From Acanthacorydalis orientalis (lineage: Eukaryota > Arthropoda > Insecta > Megaloptera > Corydalidae), in contig CM068313.1 of NCBI GenBank assembly GCA_034766995.1, positions 21,683,012 to 21,747,011 on the forward strand: 64,000 nucleotides of DNA, written 5' to 3'. The position numbers and the translations under genes are program-made. This document shows, piece by piece, positions 46,238 to 59,502 of this stretch; position 1 is the stretch's first letter, and every line of letters begins with the position of its first letter. The notes under the pieces were generated by a model. It was not told where the DNA came from and made no database searches. It worked only from the letters and a program-made list of their open reading frames with translations.

Positions 46238-47267
46238 CATATAATTTTTTATTAAAAAATAATACCCATCAGTATTTTCCAATTTTTTTGCAATGAGAAA
46301 CAAAATGTAGAACAAAAACATTGGTAGCAACATTAATGGGATTATTATTAATGAAAACCAAGTTGATCAAATATAAACAAGTTTAAATGTTAGAAATATT
46401 TCATGATAAGTTATTTTTTCAAACATATAAAATTTTAAATTCATAGCTATTACTAGATATAAATGAAATGCAATTTATAAGTAAGAAAATCGCAAACGAG
46501 TTATATCCTACCATTATTACAATATTTTGGTACTGTTACTTCAATGATTTTTTAATGTAATATGAACATTTTACTTTCGTAACTTTTACTATTACGAATT
46601 TATTTTCAATGTTCTGTTTTTATTTATCAATTTTTTACATTCTATTATCTGAAATTAAAATATAATAAATTGAAAATATGACATTTTTATAAGTAAATTA
46701 AATATATATCACTTTATTTTTGTAAACGTTGGAAATACTAGTTTACCAATTAATGACATTATTTAGAACGTCTACTTTGAACAGGAAAACTCTTTATATA
46801 GTGAACTTATGATTTATTTTAAAATCTTTAAACATATACATATATGTGTGTGTATATATATATATCAATAATATGATATTTAGTTATTTTGGAACGGAAT
46901 ATATGTATAAAATAAAAATACAAAACATAAATAATACGTACATAAACAGAAACTATCAAAAATGATTCTTTATTGTATTTAATATATAAATTTATTTTAA
47001 ATTTTAATTAAGTACAAACAAACAGACACATTTCTATTTCAAAATATGCAAGATAGGACATCTTCTACCTGTTCCAAAAAATGAAATTTATCATCAATTA
47101 AAAAAAAGAAAAAACTTCTTAAAGGAGACCAAATCTTCTCAGTGTATCCGTGATGCGAGTTCGTTATAAAAGTGAAAGTTTTTATAAAAATATGCATGAA
47201 TCAAAATCTGCGTGAATATTTTCTTGTTTTAATCGTGAACTCGTTGTAACTCATTCTAACCGAATTC

Positions 47268-47345
<78 letters not shown>

Positions 47346-47794
47346 CAATAAAGTTGTATTCATATTTATGATTTGTAAGTCTATATAATATACAATAGTA
47401 TTATCCACATAACCACTTAAATATATATTTACAAATATATACCAGTGTATGTTAATAAGGAGCAAAAATAACTATGAATATACGAACTGTTTAAAGTGAG
47501 TACTCAAGTAAAATAAAACTTTAAATATCTATAACTTTGTTTTATTTATCGGATTGTAGTAACAGCCCATCATTTTATTACACTGATTTTGGGCATTAAA
47601 TATTGAACAATATGTAAAACTGTGTTCAAATATAAAAATAACAAATTCCAATATTTTTTCAATCATTCACACCATATATGAAAATTTATTTTACATTTCC
47701 AAATAGTGGAGCTTTTAATTTCATTACAATTCTGTCATCTTAAGGAGATAAACCTCTAATATTCATCAGATGTCGTATTATTACCACTCTTTTA

Positions 47795-47821
47795 CGCACA
47801 CACACACACACACGCATACAT

Positions 47822-47882
<61 letters not shown>
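47795..47882. repeat. (CA)n(TA)n array abutting a mariner end
   Basis: CA units pass into a TA run that ends exactly where the terminal repeat TTAGGTTAGTACAAAAT of a mariner begins. Confidence 0.9.
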
Positions 47883-47886
<4 letters not shown>

Positions 47887-48374
47887 GTTAGTACAAAATA
47901 ATTGCTGTTGCATGATCAACATTGAGTTGTTCTGCCATCTCTCGAGTTGTTTTACGTGGGTCCGCTTCAATAATGGTCCTTAAATCATTATTGTCTATAG
48001 TTGAAGGAAGTCAACGACGCTCCTCATCATCAAGGATTTCGTTTTCATTACGAAATTTTTGGAACCAGTGTTCAGCTGTACGTTCACTAATTGTCTCTTC
48101 GCCAAAAACAAATTTGATATTTTGAGCAGTTTCTGTTGATTTATGTCCCAATTTAAACTCATACAATAAAATCATGCGAATTTGCTTTTTTCCATAACTA
48201 ATTTAAGAGGTTATATTCAACAATACTAAAGAATGAAAACAATAGATATAAGCTGAAATCAGTAATGCTAATTTCATTGTTTACAATGATGATCACATGA
48301 CTATAACAAAAGATAACGGTAACTAGAAAAAGCGGCGCCGGATTTTATTTTTGCAGCAACGTAACATATACTAA
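47883..48374 (-). mobile_element. internally deleted irritans-type mariner
   Basis: The left edge carries a recognisable mariner terminal repeat (TTAGGTTAGTACAAAATAAT). On the minus strand, after a frameshift near the start codon, the HTH half of a transposase reads: QIRMILLYEFKLGHKS, then EHWFQKFRNENEILDDEERR-stop, then TIIEADPRKTTREMAEQLNVDH. The text then jumps straight into the 3' terminal repeat, so the whole catalytic domain is deleted. The right end (near 48350-48374) keeps GCTGCAAAAATAAAATCC and a damaged terminal repeat. It is non-autonomous. Confidence 0.8.
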
Positions 48375-48922
48375 AATTTTTACAATAATTTATGCTATCG
48401 CTGAAAGAATACACGAAGAAGAAAATGCCGTCTATTCGTTACAGAAATGATCTGATATGTAATTATTTAACGCGAACAATTTAATTATTTTAAAATTACA
48501 GTAAGAAGGACTTAAATCAATATGGATTTTCATTTTTAATAACATAACGATCTATAAATAATTATATAACAGAAAGAAATGAATTTACTCCAGCATTTTT
48601 TTCCGATATGGATTTTCCAAAGGCCTAGAGATAAAGACAAATCATTCGGCCAGATGAAGAAGAATCTGATAATAAAATCTATTAGAAACATACAAGAGAA
48701 ACGTGTTTTCCTTTAAATAAATTTATCGATTTGAATTCGTAGTAACGATTTATATAACAAAAACCCATTTTGAAAATTCTGTTGAAAAAATAAATGTATT
48801 TAAATGAGTATAATTTTGTAACTGTATTTTCCTCAATTAGTTATCTTTTCTTAAGCAATTTGCGTCGTTGTTTGGAACGTATCTTGACATAAATCAGGAG
48901 AAAACAGTGTCTGTATACATAC

Positions 48923-48924
<2 letters not shown>

Positions 48925-49006
<82 letters not shown>

Positions 49007-49024
49007 TATGTATATATGTATGTA

Positions 49025-49064
<40 letters not shown>
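48925..49064. repeat. (TA)n(TG)n(TA)n compound array
   Basis: A TA run, about 14 TG units, TATG variants, then a second TA run. Confidence 0.9.
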
Positions 49065-49069
<5 letters not shown>

Positions 49070-49875
49070 TGAAAATATTATTTCTGTTATTGAAACATCA
49101 GAAATAATATAAGTAAAAATCATAAAACAAAAAAATATTTCAAGAAAGAGCAATGTACAGATTCGCTCCAAAACCTATTTCGTATTAAAACGAATAATAA
49201 TAAGACAGTTTAAATAAATCTTTCGTCTTGTTTTTATGAATAATAATATCAATTTAACTTCCTGAAAGGGTATTTTTTGCTTAATTTGACGTGTCGTGTT
49301 AAACTTATCATTAGATGTTAGATATTCTTACACAAAAAAATTAAGTAAATAAAAATAAAGTATAAGACAGATCAGAAATGTGGAAGTAATGCTTCACTGT
49401 CACTGATTTTCGTATAAGAAAACGGAAGTAAATATATATATATATAAATTCACTTAAACTGGATCACTGATCAGCATCGTTCGTTAGCCTTGGACCTCCA
49501 GCCGTCTGTTCTGGGAAGCTATAAGCGTGAAATGTTTACATGGCCGAATTATGATACACTCAATTAATGAAATTGCCTTTGTGTATCGGTTTCTTTATTT
49601 GTAATCGATTAAATTCTGGATTTGCTTTTTATATAAATTTCCAGTACATTATTCATACGATTGCTATTTACTATTTCTTAATAACAGAGCATACAACGAA
49701 TAAATTCAAAGTTTTACGTTGTTCATTAATTTAATAAAATATAAATGAGTATTTGTATTCTTCATTCTCTCTTTCAAACGAACTAAATAAATAAATGAAA
49801 TTATCTCAAGTATGACAATAAACGTATATTAAAAAAACTTATATTAAAAAATAAGTTACAGCATACGCTAAATTA

Positions 49876-49910
<35 letters not shown>

Positions 49911-51589
49911 CTTCTACACATATAAGTAAAATTAAAGATAACAAAAGTATATTTATTCACATTTCAAATGTATATTCTATATTTTTATATTAGGAATACT
50001 AATTAATATTCAATTAACTACTGAATAAATATTTATTATTAATAATGGAGAATAAGTGCATCAAAATATTATCGTTTAGTACACAAACCCTTTGTTTATT
50101 GATTGAAATTTATTTTCTTACAGGTTAACTTTATGTTTATTAAAAATAATATTCATTACATTTTTAAATGATTTTTATTTTTTTACGTTTCGATTTAATT
50201 ATGAACTGCTTAATATTATTGACTGAAATTTAATTAATTAATTAATTATAAAGTTACTTTACAATCAAATATATTTATTTCTATTTTATTATACAAAAAT
50301 ACTTTTATTTACAAAATTAATAAATTAGAAAATTAAATAAAAATACAACATATTCTACGACCTTGTAATAGCCTATTTCTTGAGAGGCACGCTGTAAGGC
50401 TCATTTTTATATAAATTAGAATTAATGGATCATTGCTTATATACCAAAAAATATATAATTGAATTTTTTTTCTTAAAAGTGGTAATTTTTAAAATAGACC
50501 CATATAATTTTAAAAAAATTATCTTTTTTATTAAAATATAACATATATAAAATTTGAATTGAATAAAATTAAAACTTCTAATACATTATTCGGCATTCAT
50601 TCATAAAAAAGTACTTTACTATATTCATTTCAGTGAGTTTTTTTACAAATTTTAAATGTCAAATATAAAATACAATAATTAATTTCGATATATAAAGTAA
50701 TTATTCCTTTAATTTTAATTTTCGTTTAATAAGAAAAACTCGAAATCTTTATTATCAACTGACAAAAAAGTGTATTAATTATTTGCCATTTTAAATCAGA
50801 ATACTATTTATAATTAATAAAATTTCCCCCGCTCCTCAAGAGAGGACGAACCGTAAATGTTATCTTTTACTTTGTAAATGAGGAATTTAACTTGTAATTA
50901 AATTACAATTATAAGTTGTCATGTTGTGAAACTCCACTCGTTAACTTGATGAATAATTAAAATAAATTCAAACTCTGAGTATGAACTGTGACATTTTTCA
51001 CTATGGAAATATTCTTCAGTTTAATGAATGTGTTGAAATAATCAAAATACCCAAGAACATTAATATAATATTTCGAAACAAAAAATATGGCAATTCACAT
51101 CTGTTACGTCAATCCTAATCAATAAACATACTTAATTAATCAACCATACAGCGCAAACATCAAATAAATCGATTAACTGACCTCTTCTAACAAATTAACG
51201 AATGACTAATATAAAATATTATCTTTAAATATTGTTTTGTATATCATAGAATGTATTTAAGCTAGCAGCTGTTATAGAATGCTGGGACAATAAGTTCCAA
51301 TTTAAATTTATTTATTATGTTCAGTGCACCTTGACTATCTTTTAATATTTGACAAGGGTAAATCAAGTAAAACATGAAATTTATCAATTAGGTGACATAC
51401 TCGTAGATATTTACTTTTTACCGGAAATATTAATTGTTTTCCGGAAGTGGTTTACTTCAGTTGTGGTTAAATGTTTTTGAACAAGGATATTTTGAAAATC
51501 ATTCGTTCATTGTCATCAGTGTAAAATGAGGATTCATTTATAAGTATAAATTTTAAATTTGAAGTAAAATAAAATATAATACCTAAACA

Positions 51590-51705
<116 letters not shown>

Positions 51706-51799
51706 CACGGGAAAACTCGACAGAAAATTGAAGCGATTGGCAATTTAAATTAATTCTTTCGATGCAATGAAAAATCCCGTTCGAATGCACATTCTCATT

Positions 51800-51960
51800 C
51801 ATAGACAAATGACCAGTACTAGTACTAAAGCACAGTGACAGTTACAACTGACGTACACTGTCCTTGAATATAGAGGAAAGTCCGTCAATTCGCGGAAGTC
51901 AATGTAAACTCTTACCGCAGAAGAAAGGACATGATCACACAGGTGAATGAATTTTAATTT
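51800..51960. promoter_or_regulatory. GC-richer patch, possible non-coding exon or promoter
   Basis: Markedly less AT-rich than its surroundings, with donor-like sites in both directions: CACAGGTGAATG on plus near 51938-51949, and CTGCGGTAAGAG on minus near 51914-51925. No extended reading frame or known family is seen. It may be an untranslated first exon or a relic of a transposon. Confidence 0.2.
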
Positions 51961-52073
51961 TTTAAGCTGTTACTCGTTTTATTTTAAATATGCATTTTTT
52001 TAATCTCTTAATGACAAATACAACTACCTGAACAAAACACCCTCTCACATATATCCAAAACACTTTCTCCATT

Positions 52074-52076
<3 letters not shown>

Positions 52077-52146
<70 letters not shown>

Positions 52147-52150
52147 GTAA
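52077..52150. repeat. (TA)n with TGTA tail
   Basis: A TA run followed by four TATG/TGTA units. Confidence 0.9.
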
Positions 52151-52476
52151 ATATAAAATTTTTATTAAATTACAAAGGCCATTTTATGAAGTGCTATTTC
52201 CATATTATTGTTTTTATTAATCTGCTGTTCTTTTTAGTTTAACAACACATATCAAAACATAGATTATTAATTAAACGACCACCACCAATTTAAAAACTAC
52301 ATTTAGATCAATTATTTTACTGCATTTACTTTTTTGTAATTATTGAGTAATACAAAACCCTTTCAGTTTAAAATTATTATTTCTATATCATTATGTAACG
52401 CATTGTTGAAATAACAATCAAAGACGCTGGTATTTGTATGAACACATATAATTTGAATTTAAAGTCTTGTTAAAAA

Positions 52477-52770
52477 AGGGCGATGGTTCAGTTTAAGGGC
52501 TTTTGTTAATATACACTTTAAATAATTAATTTTTTGCTACATTGATTGATTCTTATGTAAAAAGTAATTTTAAGTCGAGGAAGCAATGCAAAAAATAACT
52601 CTTAATCTTATTCAGAAACATAAGACTCGATTTATATGTTTCTATTAATTTCAATATTTTTGCTCCCATGACTTAAAATCACTTTTTACATTGGAATCAA
52701 TCAATGTAGCAAAAAAATAGATTATTTAAAGTGTGTTTTAACAAAATCCTTTAAACTGAACTATTACCCT
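52477..52770. repeat. long-TIR MITE-like element, 294 bp
   Basis: Arms of about 118 bp (52477-52595 and 52653-52770) are inverted copies at roughly 80-85 percent by eye. The outer end is AGGG(C/T)(G/A)AT(G/A)GTTCAGTTTAA and the inner part includes TGCTACATTGATTGATTC. Only about 55 bp lies between the arms. No transposase is present and the family is not assigned. Confidence 0.8.
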
Positions 52771-53024
52771 AATGATATAAACAAATACGTATGTAGAAAC
52801 ATGAATAAGATAAAGTATAAAAATTATATATAGTCTTTTTCAATCAACTTTTTATCAATAATGTGTTAACTATAATTAATTGTAAATACAATTGGCGATA
52901 CAATATTAAAAGTTAATAAAATTAATAAATTAATATGTCCATTATATAGTAAATTTTCTTGAAGTATGAAGAAACTCTAAGTTAAAGTGACTTGATAGAC
53001 TAATTTGTACCTGTAAGATCATCA

Positions 53025-53214
53025 ATATTTGTCCCGAAAGTCCTCTTCCTATAGGATCAGCTGAAAGTCTATTTCGCAATCGGTTTCAACATGTGTGCTA
53101 TCTTCAAGTGAGTTTTGAAGTCTAGAAAATCTGAAAATGGCACATATGCCGAATCTCGTCGCGGAAAGCAATTTTAGCTGATCCTATAGAAAGAGGAATC
53201 CGAGGACAAGATAT
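53025..53214. repeat. MITE-like element with 55-bp inverted ends, 190 bp
   Basis: The left end at 53025-53079 and right end at 53160-53214 are inverted, sharing CTATAGGATCAGCT and CCTCTT(C/T)C. The central 80 bp is unique and GC-richer than the surroundings. No coding capacity. Confidence 0.75.
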
Positions 53215-53749
53215 TATTTTCACAATTGTATTATAATTTATAAATTTTTTTAAAATATAATTTTAATAAGTTTATCACCAGATACAAGTTCTGCAGAGTC
53301 AGTTTTATATTTTTTTTAAAAAAAATAATGATTGTTACTCTATAAATTATAATGTTAATAGAATTATATATTGTTCCAAATACAATTTAATAAAAAATTG
53401 TTAGTTTTAAACATCGGTATGTCTTTTCTATAATCTGCCACTATGTTTACACATACAACATACGTAACGTTTTACTAGAGCTCAAAATCTAACGTTTTAC
53501 TGAGCTCAAAATGTTAACAGAAATTACTCATACAATAAATGAAAATGAGTCTCAGTAAACGACTTTAAACAGAATTATAAAATAAATTAAATATAAGATA
53601 ACGATTTAAATGCCTTAATTCTTGTGTAGCATGCTTTCTCATTTTAAAGATTTTTTTAAATTTAAAATGCATCTCCCTTTAATAAATATTACATTATAAT
53701 ATTCTACTTTAATTTCTTTCTTTACCTTCATTTTTATATATTTTAATAT

Positions 53750-54977
53750 TTCACAATTTTTGCCTGCCATCTCTGATATTTCACTTTGATTGACATTTCC
53801 TCTTTTTTTATTGTAAAAGTATACATCCTGATTCTTTCAAACGCACGTTTTGATTTGTGTTTAATAATCAATTAATTTTAGGGTAATTTTTGTGAAACCA
53901 CGGATGTTAAAAATTCGTATTATTTTCGAATATGAATTTCGTCGTGAAACGAATGCAGTGCAGACAGCTCGAAATATAAACAAAGTGTTTGGGAAAGATG
54001 TGGTTAATGAACGCACACTACGTCGATGGTTCGATAAGTTTCGTTCTGGTAATTTTAACCTTGAAAATAAGCCACATGGGCGACCTGAGATCAATGTGGA
54101 CAATGAGCTGAAAACTGTAATGGAAGTGAATCCATCTCAAACTACGCGTGAATTAGCAGCTAGGTTTGATATTATTCCAACAATATTGGACCATTTGAAA
54201 CACATCGGCAAGGTAAAGAAGCCGGAGAAAAGGGTTCTGCATGAATTAAACGAGCATCAGAAGAGAATTCATCTGGAAGCTTGCCTTTCTTTGCTGTCAC
54301 GACATAAAGACGGACCATTTCCACACCGAATGGTTACGTTTGATGAAAAATGAATTCTTTTTGGCAATCGAAAGCGTTTGGCACAATGGCTGAATAAAGG
54401 TGAAGCGCCGAAACACAGTCAAAAACTGAATATACATCAAAAAAGCTAATGGTGTCTGTTTGGTGGTCCAGTGCTGGTATTATCTACTACAGTTTCATGA
54501 AACCTGGCCAATCGATTACAGCGATTGTTACTGCAACCAATTTGACGAAATGATGAGGATGTTTGCGATTAAGCAGCCGGATTAGTCAATAGAAATAGGC
54601 CAATCCTCTTGCAAGACAACGCTCGATCACATGTCGCAGAAACAATGCTGCTCAAACTAAAGGAGGAAAATCTGTCATCCACCATATTCACCAGACTTTG
54701 CACCAACTGACTACCACGTCTTCCGGGCTTTGGACCACTTCTTGCAAGGAAAAACATTCAATTCTCAACAAGCTGTGGAAAGCGTCTTTCGCGATTTCAT
54801 CACCACTCGCTCCTCTCCAAGCTTCTTCACAGCTGCCATAAACAAGCTATCTTTAAAATGGCAAAACTGTGTCGATAGTTTAGGCACATACTTTGATTAA
54901 TTGTACTGCTTCTTGTTTGAGATATAATAAACTAAACTTTTAATTCGAAATCGGACATTTCATATTTAATGGCCTAA
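53750..54977 (+). pseudogene. near-complete cecropia-type mariner, dead copy
   Basis: From ATG 53904 a 149-codon open frame covers the HTH domains (RIIFEYEFRRETNAVQTA, TLRRWFDKFRSGN, PSQTTRELAARFDI) up to MVTFDEK, where the Trp of DEKW is a TGA at 54351. Beyond it, in shifting frames, come the typical blocks: LVNRNRPILLQDNARSH with the second Asp, and HPPYSPDFAPTDYH with the third. The ending resembles the Hsmar1/SETMAR lineage. The 3' terminal repeat, read inwards, is TTAGGCCATTAAATATGAAA, ending at 54977 next to a TA. The matching 5' end was not found, so the left boundary is approximate. Confidence 0.88.
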
Positions 54978-55053
54978 TAATATTTAATTCATCGAAAAAC
55001 ATGTTATAGTGACATTGTCAATTAACTCTTTATCAATCTAAAAACAAATTTAA

Positions 55054-55374
55054 CCCTTAGATCTCTATAAGCCGGAAACCCGGCCTGAAAAAGCAACGCA
55101 TATATACTCGACTTTGAACTCCAAGTTTGAATACTGGAGATAAATTGATTTTTATTTCTTATAATTTTTTTATTTGTACTTATTTATATATTGATATTAT
55201 ATGTTTATATTTTATACGTTTATGTATTATATATTAGTATATTTTTATATTTTCTCATCTATTATATCTTTTAATGCAATAAATAAATAAATACTATGTT
55301 GATAATTTGTCAAATATTGCTCAGGAGCCCAGGATCACGGTGCTAGTAAGATGAGGAGCTTAGGGTTCAAAGGG
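55054..55374. mobile_element. piggyBac-type MITE flanked by TTAA
   Basis: 321 bp between TTAA at 55050-55053 and TTAA at 55375-55378. The ends begin CCCTTAGATCTCTA and, inverted, CCCTTTGAACCCTA. TTAA targets with CCC-starting ends are the hallmark of piggyBac-like elements. There is no transposase. Confidence 0.65.
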
Positions 55375-55378
55375 TTAA

Positions 55379-58058
55379 ATTACTATAACATATTAACGCA
55401 TAAAGTAAGATAACACCTTTTTTAATTACTTTTCGTTTTTTTTTATTTGTGCAATTGCAACATTTGTTTATATATTGTCTTTTAATTTTAAAAATTTCAA
55501 AAAAATCTTCACCCCTCCAAGATTTACACATTTATTATTTTAATCTATAAATTGCATTGTCAATTAATATATTTGGTCAAATATTCTAATAAAATATTAG
55601 AAATTTAAAAATTACGAAAACTTGAGAATATTTTAAATGTCAAACTTTTTAGCATAATATCGGTATTTGGTAGGATATATAAACATATTATTTATATTTT
55701 AATATTTTTTTTAAAAAAAAGAACTATTAAATTGCACTTGTAATAAACATGCCCTAATAATCAAAATAAGTTTATTGCCGAAAATTGATGGTTACAATAC
55801 AAAACAATGTATGTCAATAATAAACTCACCAATAAAGTTTATAATAGTACATAACAATTTAGCCGTAATTCCAAACACTTATGTTACATATCATTTGCAA
55901 TTTAGTATACCACTTCTTTTGGATCCACAAGATGTTCTGCGAAATGATTTTTGGTGCTTCAATCATAACCTATATTTGTAAAAACAAAGTAAATAATTTA
56001 CATGTTTGAAGTTGAACAAGTACATGCATTTAAGAACTCAGTTGTTATAAAAATAATCGATATAAAACAAATTGTATTTCAAATTAAAAAACAAATTATT
56101 TTCATGTTGAATCTTTATATACATATTTAATATTTTCAAATAACTACAAAATGAATGTGAGTAAACTTATTCAGTGGAAGTGCTTACTACAGAATAATGA
56201 ATAATTACAGTTCATAAATGACTATTTGAATACACTGCTGATAAATTGTCTGCTCTTTTAGGTGATTTATTGGTGATAAGAATTCTTAACTAAATATACT
56301 TAAACAACATATATAATCAACATAACATAAACTTATTTTAAAAAAGTTTTGTATTTTTAATAAATGGTTGAATATCAACAAAAAAATCACTATATAAATA
56401 TTTTATTCATAATGTGTAATACAATAAAGAAATTCACAGTCTGTTATACACACAATTTTGTTTTTTTATTTATTCAGCAATGTAACTAGTATAAAATTCT
56501 AAACACTTAAATTTACAAAAGTATAGTATATTAATATTAAATAACATGATGAATCAAAATATTAAGTTACATAGCTGATTTCAGTGACTCGCAAAATAAT
56601 TTGTGCAACTTACTTTTTGCGCTTATATAAATAAAAATAAATATGAAATCATTGGCACTTACAACATAGTGCTTTGGAATTAATAGGCTTTTTTAACAAA
56701 ATTGAATATCAATTACCATTATAAAATAAAAAAAGGAAGTAATTAATTGCCATATTCAGATTTTCCGATAAAAATTCACCTTATATGTTTATCAATATAC
56801 AAAAATCATAAATACATAAAACAGCATAAAATTGTCTGTAATGAAAAAGAAAATATCTTTTTGCATTATTTTCTGTAAAACATTGTTTCTAAGGAAACTA
56901 ATTTCAACCAGACTAGAAAAAAAACTTAAAACATGAAGTTAGCTTCAACCCATTTATTAGTTATAATTTGTAATATTCTTAAAAATCTTTCTTTTTCTTA
57001 CATTTAAATATATACAACATATATTAAGTATTAATTATTGAACTAAGAATAATTATATTTTCCACATATATAATGGACAGACAGCCAACATCTTATATTT
57101 GTTGGATTCTAATGATAGTACATAAAAATAATATTACTACATTTTCCTTATATTTGCAAGTATGAAAACATAAATTAATTATTTAAAAATATCCAGTTAT
57201 TATATTATATGGCTACATTATTTCTGAACTTATTTCAACTCTATTTGAAAACAAACTAACCGATTATACTGAAATCATTATCATAGTAAATTCACTCTTC
57301 ATTTATTTATTTAACATAATGAAAACAATTTTTGAGAAAATAAAAAAAGTACTATTATCCACACATTCAATGAAATATGTATAAAATACACACATTGCAT
57401 TCATATACATGTTAATTTTATCTGCAAATGAATAAAACAAAAACTGAAGGGTAATAGACCAATTACTGCTACATATTCTTATGTACAGTAATTACATTTT
57501 AAAAAATAAATACTGATATGTTCAACACTGCAGCACACTTTCTATTGATAGATTTAAGTTATATTTGTATCAGACAAATTGATTATCAACATTAGTTTAC
57601 ATTTTCAATTAATAAAGCTTTTTCAATAATTTCATTTTCATAACTAGATACAGGACTCTTTTATTTTCATATACAAATTAAGGTACAGATTATATACATT
57701 AAAATAAAATTCTACACTAAATTACTCCATTGATGATAGTACAAAAATCTAATGAAAAAAGTAAAATTTTTTAAGACACTGCATACAACAAAATTTATAA
57801 TTATTTTTACAAACAGAAACAAAAAAAAAATGTTTTTATTGGAATTATTTAGTTTTTAAAAACAAATATTTCAAAAACCTTTTAAGCATAGATTCAACGA
57901 ACAATAAGTGAAATATGAATTTGTAGACTTAAAATTATCCACACATACATTCATCTATCCATACATTTGCATGTAGTGTGTGAATGTACGTATATATGTA
58001 TCTGTGTATGTATGTGTATATATATATATATGTATGTACGTATGTATATATATATATA

Positions 58059-58140
<82 letters not shown>

Positions 58141-58330
58141 CTACATACAAACGAAAGTGGATAAATTAATGTCATATTTGCAACTTCAAAAAGGGGCTTT
58201 TACTTTATAGTACCTTAAAGTATAAACTATAAAATAAACATTTTTTTTATAAATCGTATAACCATAAAAATCCAACACTTATTTCAAGATGAACATATAT
58301 TACATAATAAAAAAGTAAAGTTTTATAGTT
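55379..58330. other. gene-free 3' flank of TM9SF3
   Basis: AT-rich sequence with no supported gene. A complex TA/TG/TGTA array lies at 57990-58137. The TM9SF3 3' UTR must lie in its right part; TTTATT (minus-strand AATAAA) occurs near 57833. Confidence 0.7.
57990..58137. repeat. TA/TG/TGTA compound array
   Basis: TGTATG-type units, short TG tracts, then about 65 bp of pure TA. Confidence 0.9.
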
Positions 58331-58475
58331 CTAATCAATTTTAACTGTTGAATATATTTTCCTAACAAATATACTAGTACCAACATAACCAACTGTTCCA
58401 CACATGATACCAAGTCCAGCACTAAATAATGCCATATATCCAAAATAGAATGCTGTTTGAAATAAACCATACATT
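58331..58475 (-). CDS. TM9SF3: TM9SF3 coding exon 9
   Basis: Last two membrane segments, the KxD C-terminus and the TAG stop. Acceptor TTTTTTCAG. Confidence 0.94.
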
Positions 58476-59447
58476 CTGAAAAAAATCAGAAAGCAACTTT
58501 ATTTATCTTTAGTTTTGAATTTTATAAGCATATTAAAAATGTATAATGTTAAAAAGTATCCCAAAATTTAAAATAATACTTACTTTGTCTTAAAAAAGAA
58601 ATAGTAAAATGAATATAAATACACATAACCGGCTGTTGAAGCTGCCGCTAAAAAACTTGTCCATTGCCAGCGATAATCTTCTGCATTTAATAGAAAATAC
58701 GTGCAAACAATAGTTACACATACCGTGACAGTCAGCAGAATCATAAACACTAACAGCATAAATCCATACACGTAATAAATTTTATATGCCCAAAATGATG
58801 TGAAAATAAAATACCTAAAAAATTTATAACAATTCAAAACAATATTATATTAAGTACTGTTAAGAAAAAATTTAAATATAAATTAAAAAACACACTGATC
58901 ATTAAATACTCACATTTCAATAAAAATTGAAGCAAATGGTAAAACACCCCCAAGTAAAACTATAATAGGAGGTTCCATAAACCATTTTTTTTCAGGTATA
59001 GGCCGAGGTACTGCATTTACACGACATGGGTAATCCGGAGTACCAGCCAAATTACGACCCAAAACAGCACCAACTAATGTAAGTGGTAATATTACAAACA
59101 AACAAATGCAAGTAACTGCAACCTAAAATATTTTCAATATAAATCTTTAAAATATTCTATATAACATAATTCATTTTTCCAAAATTTTACCATTGTTCCA
59201 AAAGGAATTGCTCTAGAAGCATGATAATAAATTGCAATAAAGTTTATACAAAATGCTGTACCACATACAAGAACTGGTAACATAAATGCAGAAACCAACA
59301 TCTGTTTTATCCATACTTTTCCACCCATTCGAGCATACAAAGAACCTCCAAAATAACCATTTACAGGTGAAGTAACAGCATATACAAAAATAGCAGTTGA
59401 CAAAAGGGAACCACGCCTAAAATTTCATAAAAGAAAAACAATACATT

Positions 59448-59502
<55 letters not shown>

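Larger units (their letters stand above)
44355..47882. other. gene-free AT-rich region
   Basis: No gene is seen. (TA)n arrays lie near 44906-44960, 45611-45655 (with CA), 46085-46237, 47271-47342 and 47795-47882. Confidence 0.75.

Noticed and set aside
48590..48720. Stretch with CCAAAGGCCTAGAG and a short acidic-looking frame
   Set aside because: The frame is interrupted by stops after a few codons and matches no family that I recognise.
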